From Fermentibacter sp963718745 [NCBI: Candidatus Fermentibacterota bacterium] (lineage in GTDB: Bacteria; Fermentibacterota; Fermentibacteria; Fermentibacterales), in the NCBI GenBank assembly GCA_963718745.1, contig OY970370.1, forward strand, positions 806,001 to 870,000: 64,000 bases of DNA, given 5' to 3'. Shown here one piece after another: positions 9,150-18,084 of the stretch. How positions within the stretch are numbered: position 1 is the stretch's first letter; each line of letters begins with the position of its first letter. The translations under genes and the position numbers were made by a program. The notes under the pieces are model-generated. The model was not told where the DNA came from. It made no database searches and saw nothing but the letters and a program-made list of their open reading frames with translations.

Positions 9150-10794
9150 CCAGCGCCTCCAGGCTTATCTCGAAAGCGGAGGCCGGCCTCGAGATGCCGA
9201 GTTCCGACAGGAGCGACGGGTGTATCTCCCCCATCACTCCAGCATCCCGCCCGTCGATGCGGAGGATGCAGGACCGGCCCGGGATGAACCTCTCGTCGGG
9301 AGCGGGGACGAGGGCCAGGTCGTGCCCCCTGTCGTAGCAGACGAGGCCGATCACGGAGTGGACGTCACCGAATCCGGCATCGTTCCCTGTGATGCAGACC
9401 GCCGCCCGCATGACGGTCCTGATCCCGGCGGAGCCGTCCTCGAGGACCTCGCCCACTTCGAATATCCTGTGGGGATAGGGGGCGTGCGCGCTTGCGGCCT
9501 CGACCGACAACAGGCCCGGCAGGAGGCTGTTCCTCACTGCACCGTACTCCAGAGTCATCGGGTTTTCAATCTTCACGATGCCGGGAGGCGTTCCCGGCCT
9601 GCAGTCCGAAGAAAGCACCGGGAGGATCAGCTCCTCGCATCCGGCACCTGCCAGCAGGTTCCTCAGGGCATCCGCAAGATCCTCCACGGGTGCGGATGCG
9701 CCTATCGTATAACCCTCGGGCATCAGGGGCTCGAAGCGCTCCATCCCGTAGCCGATCGCTATGTCCTCTATCAGGTCGACCTCCTGGAGGCCGTCGTGCC
9801 TGTACGGCGGCATGCTGGCGGAGACCATCCCTGCGCCGGTCTCGCAGCCGTCCCAGCCCATCCGGTCGAGTGCGCTCGCGATCTCCCCGCCGTCCGGCAG
9901 CAGGCCGAGAACCTGCTCTATCCGTTCGGACGTCGCGGAGAGGGTGTCGCAGAAGCGCACGGGAGTGACCACGGAGGTCCCTCCTGAAGGCAGGGCACGG
10001 CCGTAGACGACTTCGACAGGGGTTATCGCCCATCCGCGGTCCTCCAGGTTGCAGGCCAGGATGGAGGCCGTCAGCTGCACGGTGCTCCAGTCCGTGCCGG
10101 TCACCTCGCAGAAGAGTCCGCCGTCCCCCTCCCTCACCCTTCCCGTACCGCTGCTGTTGATAACCGGCGGGAACGAGAGGACACCCCCGGCAGAGTCGGT
10201 CAGGATCGGGAAAAGATCCATGCCATCGAGGAGGTGGGCGTACCTGACCCCCGTCTCGGTCGCAGCGAGGATCTCCCGGAGAGACATCTCCCGGTCGCAT
10301 CCGAGAGGCGTGAAGCGCACGGAATCGGGCTCGACGGCACGGTACCTCACGGGGAAGGACACCTCCACGAGCCTGTAGAAACCTATCGCCGCGGTTTTCC
10401 TGTTGCGGCCGAAGGAGGAGGCGAGCTTCTCCTGGGCGGCGATGAGCGAAGCAAGGGCTTCGGAATCGAGTGGAGCCCCTTTCGCGGTGAATGCAGCAAT
10501 CCACGGACGGACTGCAGTGGTGGAGCCTTCGACCTCGAGGCTTCCCGCGGGCTCCGGGAGTCCTGCCAGATACCTGCGGGACTCACCGCGCAGTGCGGCG
10601 ATCCCCCTGGCCACTCCCTCGACGCACCAGAGATCAGGGCGGTTCGTATCGTTGAGCTCGATCTTGAGTATGTCGCCTGTGGCCTTCAACTCGGCCTTCA
10701 GCGATGCAAGGAGCGTTTCCAGTTCCGAATCGGAAATTCCGGCGCAGCCGGAGAGCCTTTCCAGATCCGTCCGGGAGACTTCGATCTTAGGCAT
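9130..10794 (-). CDS. pheT: Phenylalanyl-tRNA synthetase beta subunit, archaeal type
   Basis: The editing/tRNA-binding subunit of PheRS, 554 residues. Bacterial PheT is about 800 residues and begins with a tRNA-binding OB domain. This protein instead has the shorter archaeal/eukaryotic architecture, starting MPKIEVSRTDLERL, with an early NDTNRPDLWCVEGVARG segment and the core motif RHDGLQEVDLIEDIAIGYG. It lacks the C-terminal anticodon-binding domain. The start ATG at 10794 has GGAGGAGGT upstream and lies inside the last codons of pheS (8-base overlap), so subunit synthesis is coupled. Archaeal-type PheRS is known in spirochetes and a few other bacteria, which implies old lateral transfer. 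Confidence 0.93.
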   Translation of the reverse strand: MPKIEVSRTDLERLSGCAGISDSELETLLASLKAELKATGDILKIELNDTNRPDLWCVEGVARGIAALRGESRRYLAGLPEPAGSLEVEGSTTAVRPWIAAFTAKGAPLDSEALASLIAAQEKLASSFGRNRKTAAIGFYRLVEVSFPVRYRAVEPDSVRFTPLGCDREMSLREILAATETGVRYAHLLDGMDLFPILTDSAGGVLSFPPVINSSGTGRVREGDGGLFCEVTGTDWSTVQLTASILACNLEDRGWAITPVEVVYGRALPSGGTSVVTPVRFCDTLSATSERIEQVLGLLPDGGEIASALDRMGWDGCETGAGMVSASMPPYRHDGLQEVDLIEDIAIGYGMERFEPLMPEGYTIGASAPVEDLADALRNLLAGAGCEELILPVLSSDCRPGTPPGIVKIENPMTLEYGAVRNSLLPGLLSVEAASAHAPYPHRIFEVGEVLEDGSAGIRTVMRAAVCITGNDAGFGDVHSVIGLVCYDRGHDLALVPAPDERFIPGRSCILRIDGRDAGVMGEIHPSLLSELGISRPASAFEISLEALGGDIQG

Positions 10795-12355
10795 CCGACG
10801 CACCTCCTCCACCGCCGGGCATGCGCTCCGGTCTAACCTTCATGGCCCTCAGCCTCCCGAGATCCTCCGTCATCAGGTCGCGGATGTCGGAGAGACCCAT
10901 CGCGGTCATGGCCATCCTGTCCAGGCCGAGGCCCCAGGCGATGACGGGCACCTCGATGCCGAGGGGGCGTGTGACCTCGGGGCGGAATAGGCCGGCGCCT
11001 CCCATCTCCATCCAGCCGATCGACGGGTGGTGGATGTGCAGCTCAACGGAAGGCTCGGTGAACGGGAAGTATGACGGATAAAGCCTGTACTCCTCCGCTC
11101 CCGCGAACTTCCCGGCGAAGAGGCGGAGCAGCCCGACGAGGTGCCTCAGGTTGATCTCGTCCCCGAGCACGATCCCCTCCACCTGGAAGAAGTCCGGGAG
11201 GTGGGTTGCGTCCACCTGGTCATAGCGGAAGCATCTCGCTATGCCGAAGTACTTCCCGGGGACGCCGGGGCCGGATGCGAGGCATCTGGCCGAGAGCGCC
11301 GTCCCCTGGGACCTCAGGACCGCCTTGCCCGCACGAGTCTCGTCGTAGTCATAGCCCCATCCGCGGCTGCCCGTGCCGCCCCCGTCCCTGTGAGAGCCGG
11401 CCACCCTCCGGAGGATCCCGGGTTCCGGGGTGAAGCTCCTGCCCCCCGTATCGAGGAAATAGACGTCGTGGATGTCACGGGCGGGATGGAACTGGGGCAT
11501 GAAGAGCGCGTCGCTGTTCCAGAACTCGCTCTCGGCGATCGAACCCCTCATCTCGGTGAAACCGAGCGCGAGGAACCTCCTCCTCACCGAGTCGAGGAAC
11601 TCCCGGTAGGGGTGGAGGCGACCGGAGTGCACCCTGGCAGCCGGGATATCCATGTCGTAACGCCTGAACCGGACGTCGCGCCAGGAACCGTCCGCGAGCA
11701 TCGCAGGCGTCAGCTTTCCAGCCACCTTCTCCGTGGCGGCCTTCTCGAAGGCCTCCCTGCCGGCGGCATTCATGGTCAGTTTCTGACGGGTGACCGGGGT
11801 GAGTACGAACTCCGCCCTGCCCCTGCCCCGTTTCGGGCTCCTCTCGGAGACCAGGGCCGAGACAGCGGGATCGAGCCTCTCCAGCAGTACGGGCTCCCCC
11901 CGGGAGAGAGGCGCGTAGACCTGATCCCAAACGCGGAGGAACACTCCCGCATCGCTCCCCGACGACTCGAGACTCCCGCCGTCCCGCCTCGCGAGCCCGC
12001 TCCTGGTCACCGCCCCGAGAGCGCTCCCCCAGCGGGCCTGATCGAACCTGGGATCGGCCTGGATCGACGAGAAGTCCTTCACTCCGGAAGCGAGCATGCC
12101 GAGCAGGAGGAGCTCCGGAGTCCCGCCGGCGGCGAGGCTCTCTTCGCCGAGCGGACCGAGTTCGACCTTCGTATCGCCCGGCTCCTCGGTCTCATCCACG
12201 AGCCCCCTGGAGATCAGCCACTGGGCTGCACGCCTGTAGGATCCCTCGCCGGCGATGCCGCTCCCGGCTATCAGCTCGGTGTCCCAGGCCTCTCCCGCCT
12301 TCTGGAGGTAGCCGAGCAGCTGGAGCTCGAGGGGATGGAGGTCCCTATCTTCCAC
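10787..12355 (-). CDS. pheS: Phenylalanyl-tRNA synthetase alpha subunit, archaeal type
   Basis: Catalytic subunit of PheRS, charging tRNA-Phe. It has 522 residues with winged-helix DNA/tRNA-binding-like repeats in the N-terminal half and the class II catalytic core in the C-terminal half. The segment ESEFWNSDALFMPQFHPARD is the hallmark of archaeal/eukaryotic PheS rather than the ~330-residue bacterial form, and WMEMGGAGLFRPEV and GLGLDRMAM are class II motifs 2/3-like. I chose the GTG at 12355, with GAGAGGA upstream; the frame further upstream is the caspase gene read out of phase. The start overlaps the caspase-like gene stop by 11 bases. Confidence 0.93.
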   Translation of the reverse strand: MEDRDLHPLELQLLGYLQKAGEAWDTELIAGSGIAGEGSYRRAAQWLISRGLVDETEEPGDTKVELGPLGEESLAAGGTPELLLLGMLASGVKDFSSIQADPRFDQARWGSALGAVTRSGLARRDGGSLESSGSDAGVFLRVWDQVYAPLSRGEPVLLERLDPAVSALVSERSPKRGRGRAEFVLTPVTRQKLTMNAAGREAFEKAATEKVAGKLTPAMLADGSWRDVRFRRYDMDIPAARVHSGRLHPYREFLDSVRRRFLALGFTEMRGSIAESEFWNSDALFMPQFHPARDIHDVYFLDTGGRSFTPEPGILRRVAGSHRDGGGTGSRGWGYDYDETRAGKAVLRSQGTALSARCLASGPGVPGKYFGIARCFRYDQVDATHLPDFFQVEGIVLGDEINLRHLVGLLRLFAGKFAGAEEYRLYPSYFPFTEPSVELHIHHPSIGWMEMGGAGLFRPEVTRPLGIEVPVIAWGLGLDRMAMTAMGLSDIRDLMTEDLGRLRAMKVRPERMPGGGGGASDA

Positions 12356-14693
12356 CGGGAATCCTCTCGACAGTCCAGAGCACGAGCTCCGGATCCACGA
12401 ACAGACCCTGTTCGGGCCGGGGAACCCTGTTCTCTCCCTTGAGCACCGAACCGCAGTCGGGGCAGACCGCCGTCCTGGGATCGATGGTCGCGTCGCAGAC
12501 GGGGCAGACGAGCTGCAGACGGGTGTCCACGTAGGCACTCAGCTCCCCGGCAGTGACGTATCCGTCGCCGTTCTCGTCGGCTGCACCGACGGACCCGTCG
12601 AGGAGGATCGGCGTCAGGATCCTCTCGCTGACGCTGAGATCCTCTCTGGCGGCCGTCAGGACCAGAACGTTGGAGTCCTCCTCGAAATCGTTGACCAGTC
12701 CGCCGGAGTGGCAGGCGTCCACGAGCAGGATCACGGACTCACCGAGGTCGGACAGCCGGTCCGAGAGCCAGTCGTCGTCGATGTCCTCGTCGTAGAGGCA
12801 GATGGTCTCGTTGGTATCGTCGGCCTCCTCGGCGCCGCCCGAGCCCGGAGCCATCTGGCTCCCGTGACCGCTGAAGAAGACGAAGAGGCGGTCACCAGCG
12901 CCTGCTGCCGCTCTGGCGTCCATCACCGCGGACTTGAATGCATCCGCGGTGGCCATGCCGTCGACCATCAGGATGATGTGGTCGGGGTCGACTCCCTGCC
13001 CGCTGACGAGGAACCTGTAGAAGTCCAGGGCGTCCATGCTGGCGCGGTCCAGGACATCGGCGGCGGAGGGGTATCCGCTGATCCCTGCTATCACGGCCCA
13101 GGTCTCGCCCGGACCGCCGGGCGCGGCGAGGGGTTCACTGCGTACGTTCTCGGCAGCTATCGAGAAGGATCCCTCCCCGGACCGATCGTACGCATACACT
13201 GTAACCGCGTACGTGGCGGCTTCGGGGCAGTGGAAGGAAATCTCCTCGTCCCCGGCGGCGTCCGCGGAACTGACCCACCCCTGCGCCATCCGGTCGATCC
13301 CGGGACCGGAGACGAATAGATCGAAATCGGCCTCCCTCTCGGCGCCCGTGAGCTTCACGCTCAGGACGGCGTCAGCCTCGGATCTCACCTGGAAGGTCGC
13401 CACCGGTTCGTCCGGATCGAGTGCACCCCTGGCCGACCCGTCGAGGATCTGCGGCCTGGAGGGCATGATGGTAAGCCTGCAGGTCGACTCGTTCACGTTC
13501 CCGGCGAAGCCGGGGCTCACCCAGAGCGTATCTCCCGCTTCGATCCAGACTGCGAGCCTCTCCTCGCCTCTCTCCGTGGCGAGGGTAATCACGGGCGGAC
13601 CGTCGCTCCTGAAGACGGTGAAGTCGCCGTCGCGGGTCTTCTCGAACGTGGCGAGTATCTCGTAGATGCCCGTCTCGGGCGGGGCGATGCCGACTATCGG
13701 CGAGCGGCCGGAGGACAGGGTGACGACCGTATCGAGGCGCGCTCCCGTATGCGCCTCAAGACCACCGGTCTCGCTGAGCTGATAGCGGATCCTGTCAGAA
13801 TCGCCGTAGTCATAAGCTCTGACCTCTGCCACGAACCCCGCCCCGCCCGCAGGCAGGAGGAGCGCCTCGCTGCAGCTGTAGGTGGACGATCCGGCCAGGT
13901 ACTCGCCGTCGATGTCGTACAGTACCAGATCGATGTCGCCTGTTTCGGAGGAGCTGCCGAGGTTGAGCAGGCGCCTGCGCTCCGAGGAGCCGATGCGGAA
14001 CCGGGAGACGAGGCTCTCTCCGTCGAGAGTTCCCGTGCGCGATCCCGACAGCGTGGGGAAGGAGCCCTGGCGTGATGCCGAGAGAGTGAACGAGCCGTCG
14101 CCGGCCTTGTTGAACCGGGACACGACGACGACGAGGGTCTCGGCGGGCATCGCGCTCGCCTGTGCCGTCTCGTCGCCCTCCGTGCTGTATCCGCCGGCCC
14201 AGAGGTTCATGCCTGTACCGTAGACCTCGAGATCGAGATCGGTCGAGCTCCCGCCGTCGAGTTCGAAGAGCCACAGGCCCTCCTCCGGCGGGATGAATCT
14301 GAATGCCTCGCTCATCTCGTTGCCGGCGACGTTCCCGGACTGGGTCGAACCCGCAGGCATCGTGACGGGCGCCTTGTCGTTGACGGTGATGGTGACCTCC
14401 GAGCCGGGGCGCCCGGTGATCTCGACGAAGAACCAGTAGTCGCTGAAAGCCGAGAGGACGAGGCCGCCCCTGTCGCTTGCGGCCAGCGTGGCGCCTTCCT
14501 CGTCGTACGCGGTGAGAGTTGCTGCGGGATCCGAGGAGACCCTCAGGAAAGTGTAGTCCTGCTCGAGTATCCGTACCCAGGCGGTGCCCTCCGCGAGCGT
14601 GACGGTCCTGCTCTCCCCTGAGACCAGGAGAGGCACCTCGGATGCGGGCGGAAGCACCCCGCCCAGACAGGCTAACAGAATGACAGGGCTCAT
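12345..14693 (-). CDS. Exported caspase-like (C14) peptidase with EF-hand loop and zinc ribbon
   Basis: A 782-residue protein beginning MSPVILLACLGG, a hydrophobic start with a possible lipobox (LLAC). Residues about 30-530 form several beta-rich PPC-like repeats (phrases such as FRFIPPEEGLWLFEL and FHCPEAATYAVTVYAYD). A caspase-hemoglobinase fold follows, with the catalytic dyad His610 (FFSGHGSQ) and Cys661 (LLVDACHSGG). Residues 706-717 (DENGDGYVTAGE) match an EF-hand/dockerin-type calcium loop. Cys730, 733, 744 and 747 form a CxxC-x10-CxxC zinc ribbon. The start has GGAGG four bases upstream. Orthocaspases cleave after basic residues, but the substrate here is unknown. A zinc ribbon on an exported protease is unusual. 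Confidence 0.85.
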   Translation of the reverse strand: MSPVILLACLGGVLPPASEVPLLVSGESRTVTLAEGTAWVRILEQDYTFLRVSSDPAATLTAYDEEGATLAASDRGGLVLSAFSDYWFFVEITGRPGSEVTITVNDKAPVTMPAGSTQSGNVAGNEMSEAFRFIPPEEGLWLFELDGGSSTDLDLEVYGTGMNLWAGGYSTEGDETAQASAMPAETLVVVVSRFNKAGDGSFTLSASRQGSFPTLSGSRTGTLDGESLVSRFRIGSSERRRLLNLGSSSETGDIDLVLYDIDGEYLAGSSTYSCSEALLLPAGGAGFVAEVRAYDYGDSDRIRYQLSETGGLEAHTGARLDTVVTLSSGRSPIVGIAPPETGIYEILATFEKTRDGDFTVFRSDGPPVITLATERGEERLAVWIEAGDTLWVSPGFAGNVNESTCRLTIMPSRPQILDGSARGALDPDEPVATFQVRSEADAVLSVKLTGAEREADFDLFVSGPGIDRMAQGWVSSADAAGDEEISFHCPEAATYAVTVYAYDRSGEGSFSIAAENVRSEPLAAPGGPGETWAVIAGISGYPSAADVLDRASMDALDFYRFLVSGQGVDPDHIILMVDGMATADAFKSAVMDARAAAGAGDRLFVFFSGHGSQMAPGSGGAEEADDTNETICLYDEDIDDDWLSDRLSDLGESVILLVDACHSGGLVNDFEEDSNVLVLTAAREDLSVSERILTPILLDGSVGAADENGDGYVTAGELSAYVDTRLQLVCPVCDATIDPRTAVCPDCGSVLKGENRVPRPEQGLFVDPELVLWTVERIPGGR

Positions 14694-14777
14694 CGGTCCT
14701 CCAGGTGAGGTGGAACTGCCGTGCGCCGGGCGCCGTTCGAGAGCGACACTATGGTTACGGGCCGTATTATGGCAAGT

Positions 14778-15452
14778 CTAGCCTGTCGCGGCGAAGGGGT
14801 TCGACCTGCGCTCCTCGCCGACGGTCGTGTCCGGGCCGTGTCCCGGGTGCACCACGGTCTCGTCGGGGAGGGGGAATATCCTGGCGCGGATGGATTCGAT
14901 CTCCTTCGCGCAGGATGCTCCCCAGAGCCTGCCGACGCCGGGGATGCTGTCCACGCCAATCGAACCCTTGAAGAGGGTGTCTCCGGAGATCAGGTGCCCT
15001 GGGAAGAGGAGTCCGATGCTTCCGGGGCTGTGTCCGGGAAGATGGATCACCCTGCACTCGAGGCTCCCGGTGGAGAGGACTTCGTCATGCAGGAGCTCCC
15101 GGTCCAGGCCTCCGGTGGAGAGCCAGGCTCCGAAGGCGGCCGAGGAGTTCAGGCCGGGGTCGGTGAACAGCGGCAGGTCGTCCGGATGACCTGCGAGCGG
15201 GACCCCCAGCCGGTCAGCCCACCAGCGGGCGTCGGAGATGTGGTCCGCATGGCCGTGTGTGAGGACCACGAGGCCGATCGACCAGCCCTCGATCATGCCC
15301 TCGATCCTGGACCTCTCCTCGCCGTCCACGGAGGCCGGGTCGACGAGCAGAGCGGTGCGGGTCAGCCGGTCCCCGGCCAGGTAGCATCTGGTCCAGGTCC
15401 AGCTCCGCGCTACTCCGATGCTCCGGATGACCAGCAGATCAGGAGACTTCAT
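14778..15452 (-). CDS. Metallo-beta-lactamase-fold hydrolase
   Basis: A cytoplasmic MBL-fold protein of 224 residues. THGHADH (residues 65-71) is the di-metal HxHxDH motif; later His residues in HLPGHSPGS and the terminal HPGHGPDT, with the bridging Asp in ISGDTLF, complete the glyoxalase-II-like metal set. The family includes hydroxyacylglutathione hydrolases and related thioesterases, and the substrate cannot be read from sequence. The ATG at 15452 lies within the last codons of the upstream gene (14-base overlap), so I prefer it to a TTG two codons earlier. No strong RBS is visible, consistent with translational coupling. Confidence 0.85.
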   Translation of the reverse strand: MKSPDLLVIRSIGVARSWTWTRCYLAGDRLTRTALLVDPASVDGEERSRIEGMIEGWSIGLVVLTHGHADHISDARWWADRLGVPLAGHPDDLPLFTDPGLNSSAAFGAWLSTGGLDRELLHDEVLSTGSLECRVIHLPGHSPGSIGLLFPGHLISGDTLFKGSIGVDSIPGVGRLWGASCAKEIESIRARIFPLPDETVVHPGHGPDTTVGEERRSNPFAATG

Positions 15453-16119
15453 CCGCAAACGCGCCGAAGCCCTGGTGCATGCCGGGGATGCCCTCCGACG
15501 ACTTGAGCCTGGCGGAGAGGTCGAACATGCAGAGGAGGGCGTAGCCTCTGAGATCCCTCCGGTATGAGACCGACGTCGCGAGCTTCCCTCCCGGATGCTG
15601 GAGGAGCAGGCTCTCGAACTCTCCGGGGGGGAGATAGCGGGGCCAGACGGAGAAGGTCGTGCGCAGACAGGGAGCGAACGGGTCCGGAACGCGCATCATG
15701 GTCTTCATGAGGTCGAAGTCGCCTCCGAGATGGTGGACTGCGGACCTCATCTGGGCGGGCGTCCGCTTCCCGTTCGAGCCCGGGGACGGCATCCTGGTGA
15801 CGAAATCGAGGCCTTCGCCGGAAGGATACCCCAGTTCCAGGAGCGCCGGGGCCTCGTCAAGACATGCGGACATGAGCTCGGATGCGGAATCCGCCGGAAG
15901 CGAAGCGGAGACCTCCGCAAGGTCCGGCCAGAGGCTGAGAGTCCTCGACAGCCTCGCCACCCTCGATCCTGCGGCACTCCTCGATATCTCTCTCACGTGG
16001 TTCCGAAGGGAGGCGAACTGGGGGATCCAGACCGTGGATCTCCTGCCGCCGCTCCACAGGGCCATGTGGTAGAGGGCCCTGGAGACCTGCCAGGTCGACT
16101 GGAAGGAGCTCGGGAACAT
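15439..16119 (-). CDS. Conserved-looking hypothetical protein
   Basis: A 226-residue soluble protein with no recognised family. It starts MFPSSFQSTWQVSRALYHMALWSGGRRS and is mixed alpha/beta in character, without signal peptide or membrane helix. The ATG at 16119 lies two bases after the xerD stop, and its own stop overlaps the MBL-fold gene, so it belongs to the xerD-led transcription unit. A short GAGGT in the end of xerD may serve as RBS. No catalytic motif is apparent; the only tight context is the downstream MBL hydrolase. Confidence 0.7.
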   Translation of the reverse strand: MFPSSFQSTWQVSRALYHMALWSGGRRSTVWIPQFASLRNHVREISRSAAGSRVARLSRTLSLWPDLAEVSASLPADSASELMSACLDEAPALLELGYPSGEGLDFVTRMPSPGSNGKRTPAQMRSAVHHLGGDFDLMKTMMRVPDPFAPCLRTTFSVWPRYLPPGEFESLLLQHPGGKLATSVSYRRDLRGYALLCMFDLSARLKSSEGIPGMHQGFGAFADEVS

Positions 16120-16121
16120 GT

Positions 16122-17012
16122 TCAAAACCCGGACCTCGGATGGCAGGTCCTGACGACTTCGGAAAGCCAGGTCCTGTCGATGTCGGTATAGATCTCCGTG
16201 GTCCTGATGTCGGCGTGCCCGAGGAGCTCCTGCACTACCCTGAGGTCGGCTCCGCCCTCGAGCAGGTGAGTTGCGAAGGAATGCCTCAGCGTGTGGGGGT
16301 GCGTCGCGGTGGAGACGCCCGCCATGAGTGCCGCCTGCCTTACGATGTTCCAGAAGGACATCCTGGACAGAGGCCTGCCGTTCCTCCCGACGAAGACGAA
16401 ACGGCTCGCACGGCCCGCGAGGAGCTCGAGCCTGGATCCTTCGAGATAGCGACCGAGCCAGGAAACCGCAGGTCCGCCCATCGGCACCAGCCTCTCCTTC
16501 CCGCCTTTGCCCAGCGGTCGGATCCAGCATTCCTCGAGCGAAATCCTGTCCATGGTCAATCCGACCAGTTCGCTCTCGCGCAGCCCGCAGCCATAGGCGA
16601 GCTCGAGCATGGCCCTGTTCCGGGACGAGACCGGGCCGCTCCCGTCGAAGGCCTCGACGAGCGAGGCGGCATCTGCGGGTGAGAGCACGTCCGGAAGTCG
16701 ATCCGCGACCTTCACACGGGGGGCCTTGTCGACCGGATTGTCTCTCCTGAGACCCTCCGATTCGAGGTAGGCATAATATCTCCTGAGAACGGAGAGCTTC
16801 CTCCTCACGGAGGCGGGAGCCATCCCCGAAGCACCGAGCGAGGCTGCAAACCTGTTTATGGCGGCGGAGTCTGCACGGACAGGGTCCAGACCCCTCTCCA
16901 GAAACCAGCCCGATGCGGCGGACAGGTCGGAGGAATATGCCGCGACGGTTGCACGGGACAACGATTTCTCCAGAGCAGAGAAGTCCAGGAAGTCTCGGAT
17001 CGTCTCATCCAC
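16122..17012 (-). CDS. xerD: Tyrosine recombinase XerC/XerD
   Basis: Site-specific recombinase of chromosome-dimer resolution type, 296 residues, the usual Xer length. The N-terminal SAM-like core-binding domain (about 1-90) precedes a catalytic domain with the RKHRH-Y residues: Arg in [10 protein letters not shown], Lys in [27 protein letters not shown] and the nucleophile Tyr in EIYTDID. The start is a GTG overlapping the stop of the upstream gene. Its position in an ordinary operon and the lack of att-like repeats, integrase partners or phage genes argue for a housekeeping Xer rather than an element integrase. Whether it is XerC or XerD cannot be decided here. Confidence 0.9.
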   Translation of the reverse strand: MDETIRDFLDFSALEKSLSRATVAAYSSDLSAASGWFLERGLDPVRADSAAINRFAASLGASGMAPASVRRKLSVLRRYYAYLESEGLRRDNPVDKAPRVKVADRLPDVLSPADAASLVEAFDGSGPVSSRNRAMLELAYGCGLRESELVGLTMDRISLEECWIRPLGKGGKERLVPMGGPAVSWLGRYLEGSRLELLAGRASRFVFVGRNGRPLSRMSFWNIVRQAALMAGVSTATHPHTLRHSFATHLLEGGADLRVVQELLGHADIRTTEIYTDIDRTWLSEVVRTCHPRSGF

Positions 17013-18084
17013 TGCTGTTCAGCCAGGACATGAAACCCTCCGGACTCCGCCTGGGGGCGGGTCTGGAGGGAGTGGACGTGCAGAGGCTCACCGTGACGCC
17101 GGGTCTCTCCAGCAGTGCCGCAATCTCCGCAGCCTTGCGCTGGGGCTGTCCCGAGGCCACCCTGGAGGGCATTCCGCCGTCGATGAGCGCCATGGCCTCC
17201 TCCCTCCTGAAGTCGAGCCTCTCGCAGAGCGTTCCGATGACCCCGTCCACGGCTTCCGGAGAAACCGAGCTGAGGTAGACGGAAAGCGCGTTCTCAGGCT
17301 GCGACGGGGCGGGGGCGATTATTGGAGGCGCCTCTGAAACCTGCGGCGGGATCCTGGACAGGTCCTCGAGGGACGGCAGGACGGGCGGCTCAGGCGGAGT
17401 GCTGCCGGGCCACCTGAAGAGAAGGGACGGAGGAGCCTGGCCCGGCATCCTGCCCTCGGGCAGGACGGGGGGAGATTCGGGCAGCGGCGGGGAGGGGTCC
17501 TCGGCGGTCCGTTCCGGGATCCGTGTCCGCTTTTCGGAAGCCTCTACGACAGCTGCGGGAGGGGTCTCGGGAGGTGTCTCCCTGACGACCCGGGGGGGTG
17601 TGATGCCGTGCACCGTCCCGGCCGAGGGCGGCCTGGGGGTGGCGACAGGCCTCAGATCGACCATCCCGCCGGATTCCACAAGGGTTCGCTTGATCCTCCT
17701 GGCGGTCTCGTGATCCACGGAATCCCTCAGTACGAAGGGAATCCTCGACAGCCAGACCACGATCTGCTCGGGAGGGAGGCCGGAAAGCTTCTGCAGGGTC
17801 TCGCGCAGCCTCGCCCTGTGACCGGGCTTGAAGCCGGTGAGGACAACGCGGAACAGGGTCGCTTCGGGGCTCTCGTCAGGGCTCACCGAACATATGAGTC
17901 CGAGGTCTCCCAGAGTCTTGGACAGAGCCCTGGCTCTCTCTTCTTCGAAACCGTCACCCACGAGAAGACCGTTCCTCCGGAGAGCGAGCAGCACCTCTCC
18001 TCTTCCCAGACCGGTGAGCTCCTCGAGGGTTGCCAGGGTTCCGGGGGCCGGGTTCTCGGCCCTCGCAAGGACCCTCCAGCTCAT
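17005..18084 (-). CDS. Protein with three L7/L12-CTD-like repeats and a proline-rich linker
   Basis: A 359-residue cytoplasmic protein with no named family that I recognise. Residues about 3-67, 76-147 and 270-335 each follow the pattern of the ribosomal protein L7/L12 C-terminal domain: a beta strand, a helix with (S/T)GL or similar, a second helix, a (V/S)-rich turn and a helix ending in a beta strand. Examples are the segments around [20 protein letters not shown] and [21 protein letters not shown] proline-rich linker (about 148-265) joins repeats two and three. It is coupled to the LysM gene by an ATGA overlap and to xerD downstream. The function is unknown. Confidence 0.7.
   Translation of the reverse strand: MSWRVLARAENPAPGTLATLEELTGLGRGEVLLALRRNGLLVGDGFEEERARALSKTLGDLGLICSVSPDESPEATLFRVVLTGFKPGHRARLRETLQKLSGLPPEQIVVWLSRIPFVLRDSVDHETARRIKRTLVESGGMVDLRPVATPRPPSAGTVHGITPPRVVRETPPETPPAAVVEASEKRTRIPERTAEDPSPPLPESPPVLPEGRMPGQAPPSLLFRWPGSTPPEPPVLPSLEDLSRIPPQVSEAPPIIAPAPSQPENALSVYLSSVSPEAVDGVIGTLCERLDFRREEAMALIDGGMPSRVASGQPQRKAAEIAALLERPGVTVSLCTSTPSRPAPRRSPEGFMSWLNSSG

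Noticed and set aside
6615-9287. An 890-codon open frame on the plus strand opposite uvrB
   Set aside because: It lies antisense to uvrB and the secreted-protein gene, its product is Arg/Pro/Gly/His-rich without any motif, and long antisense frames are expected in high-GC DNA.
16122-17012. xerD as a sign of an integrated element
   Set aside because: No att repeats, excisionase, transposase or phage genes are nearby, and codon use matches its neighbours; most likely the chromosomal Xer recombinase.
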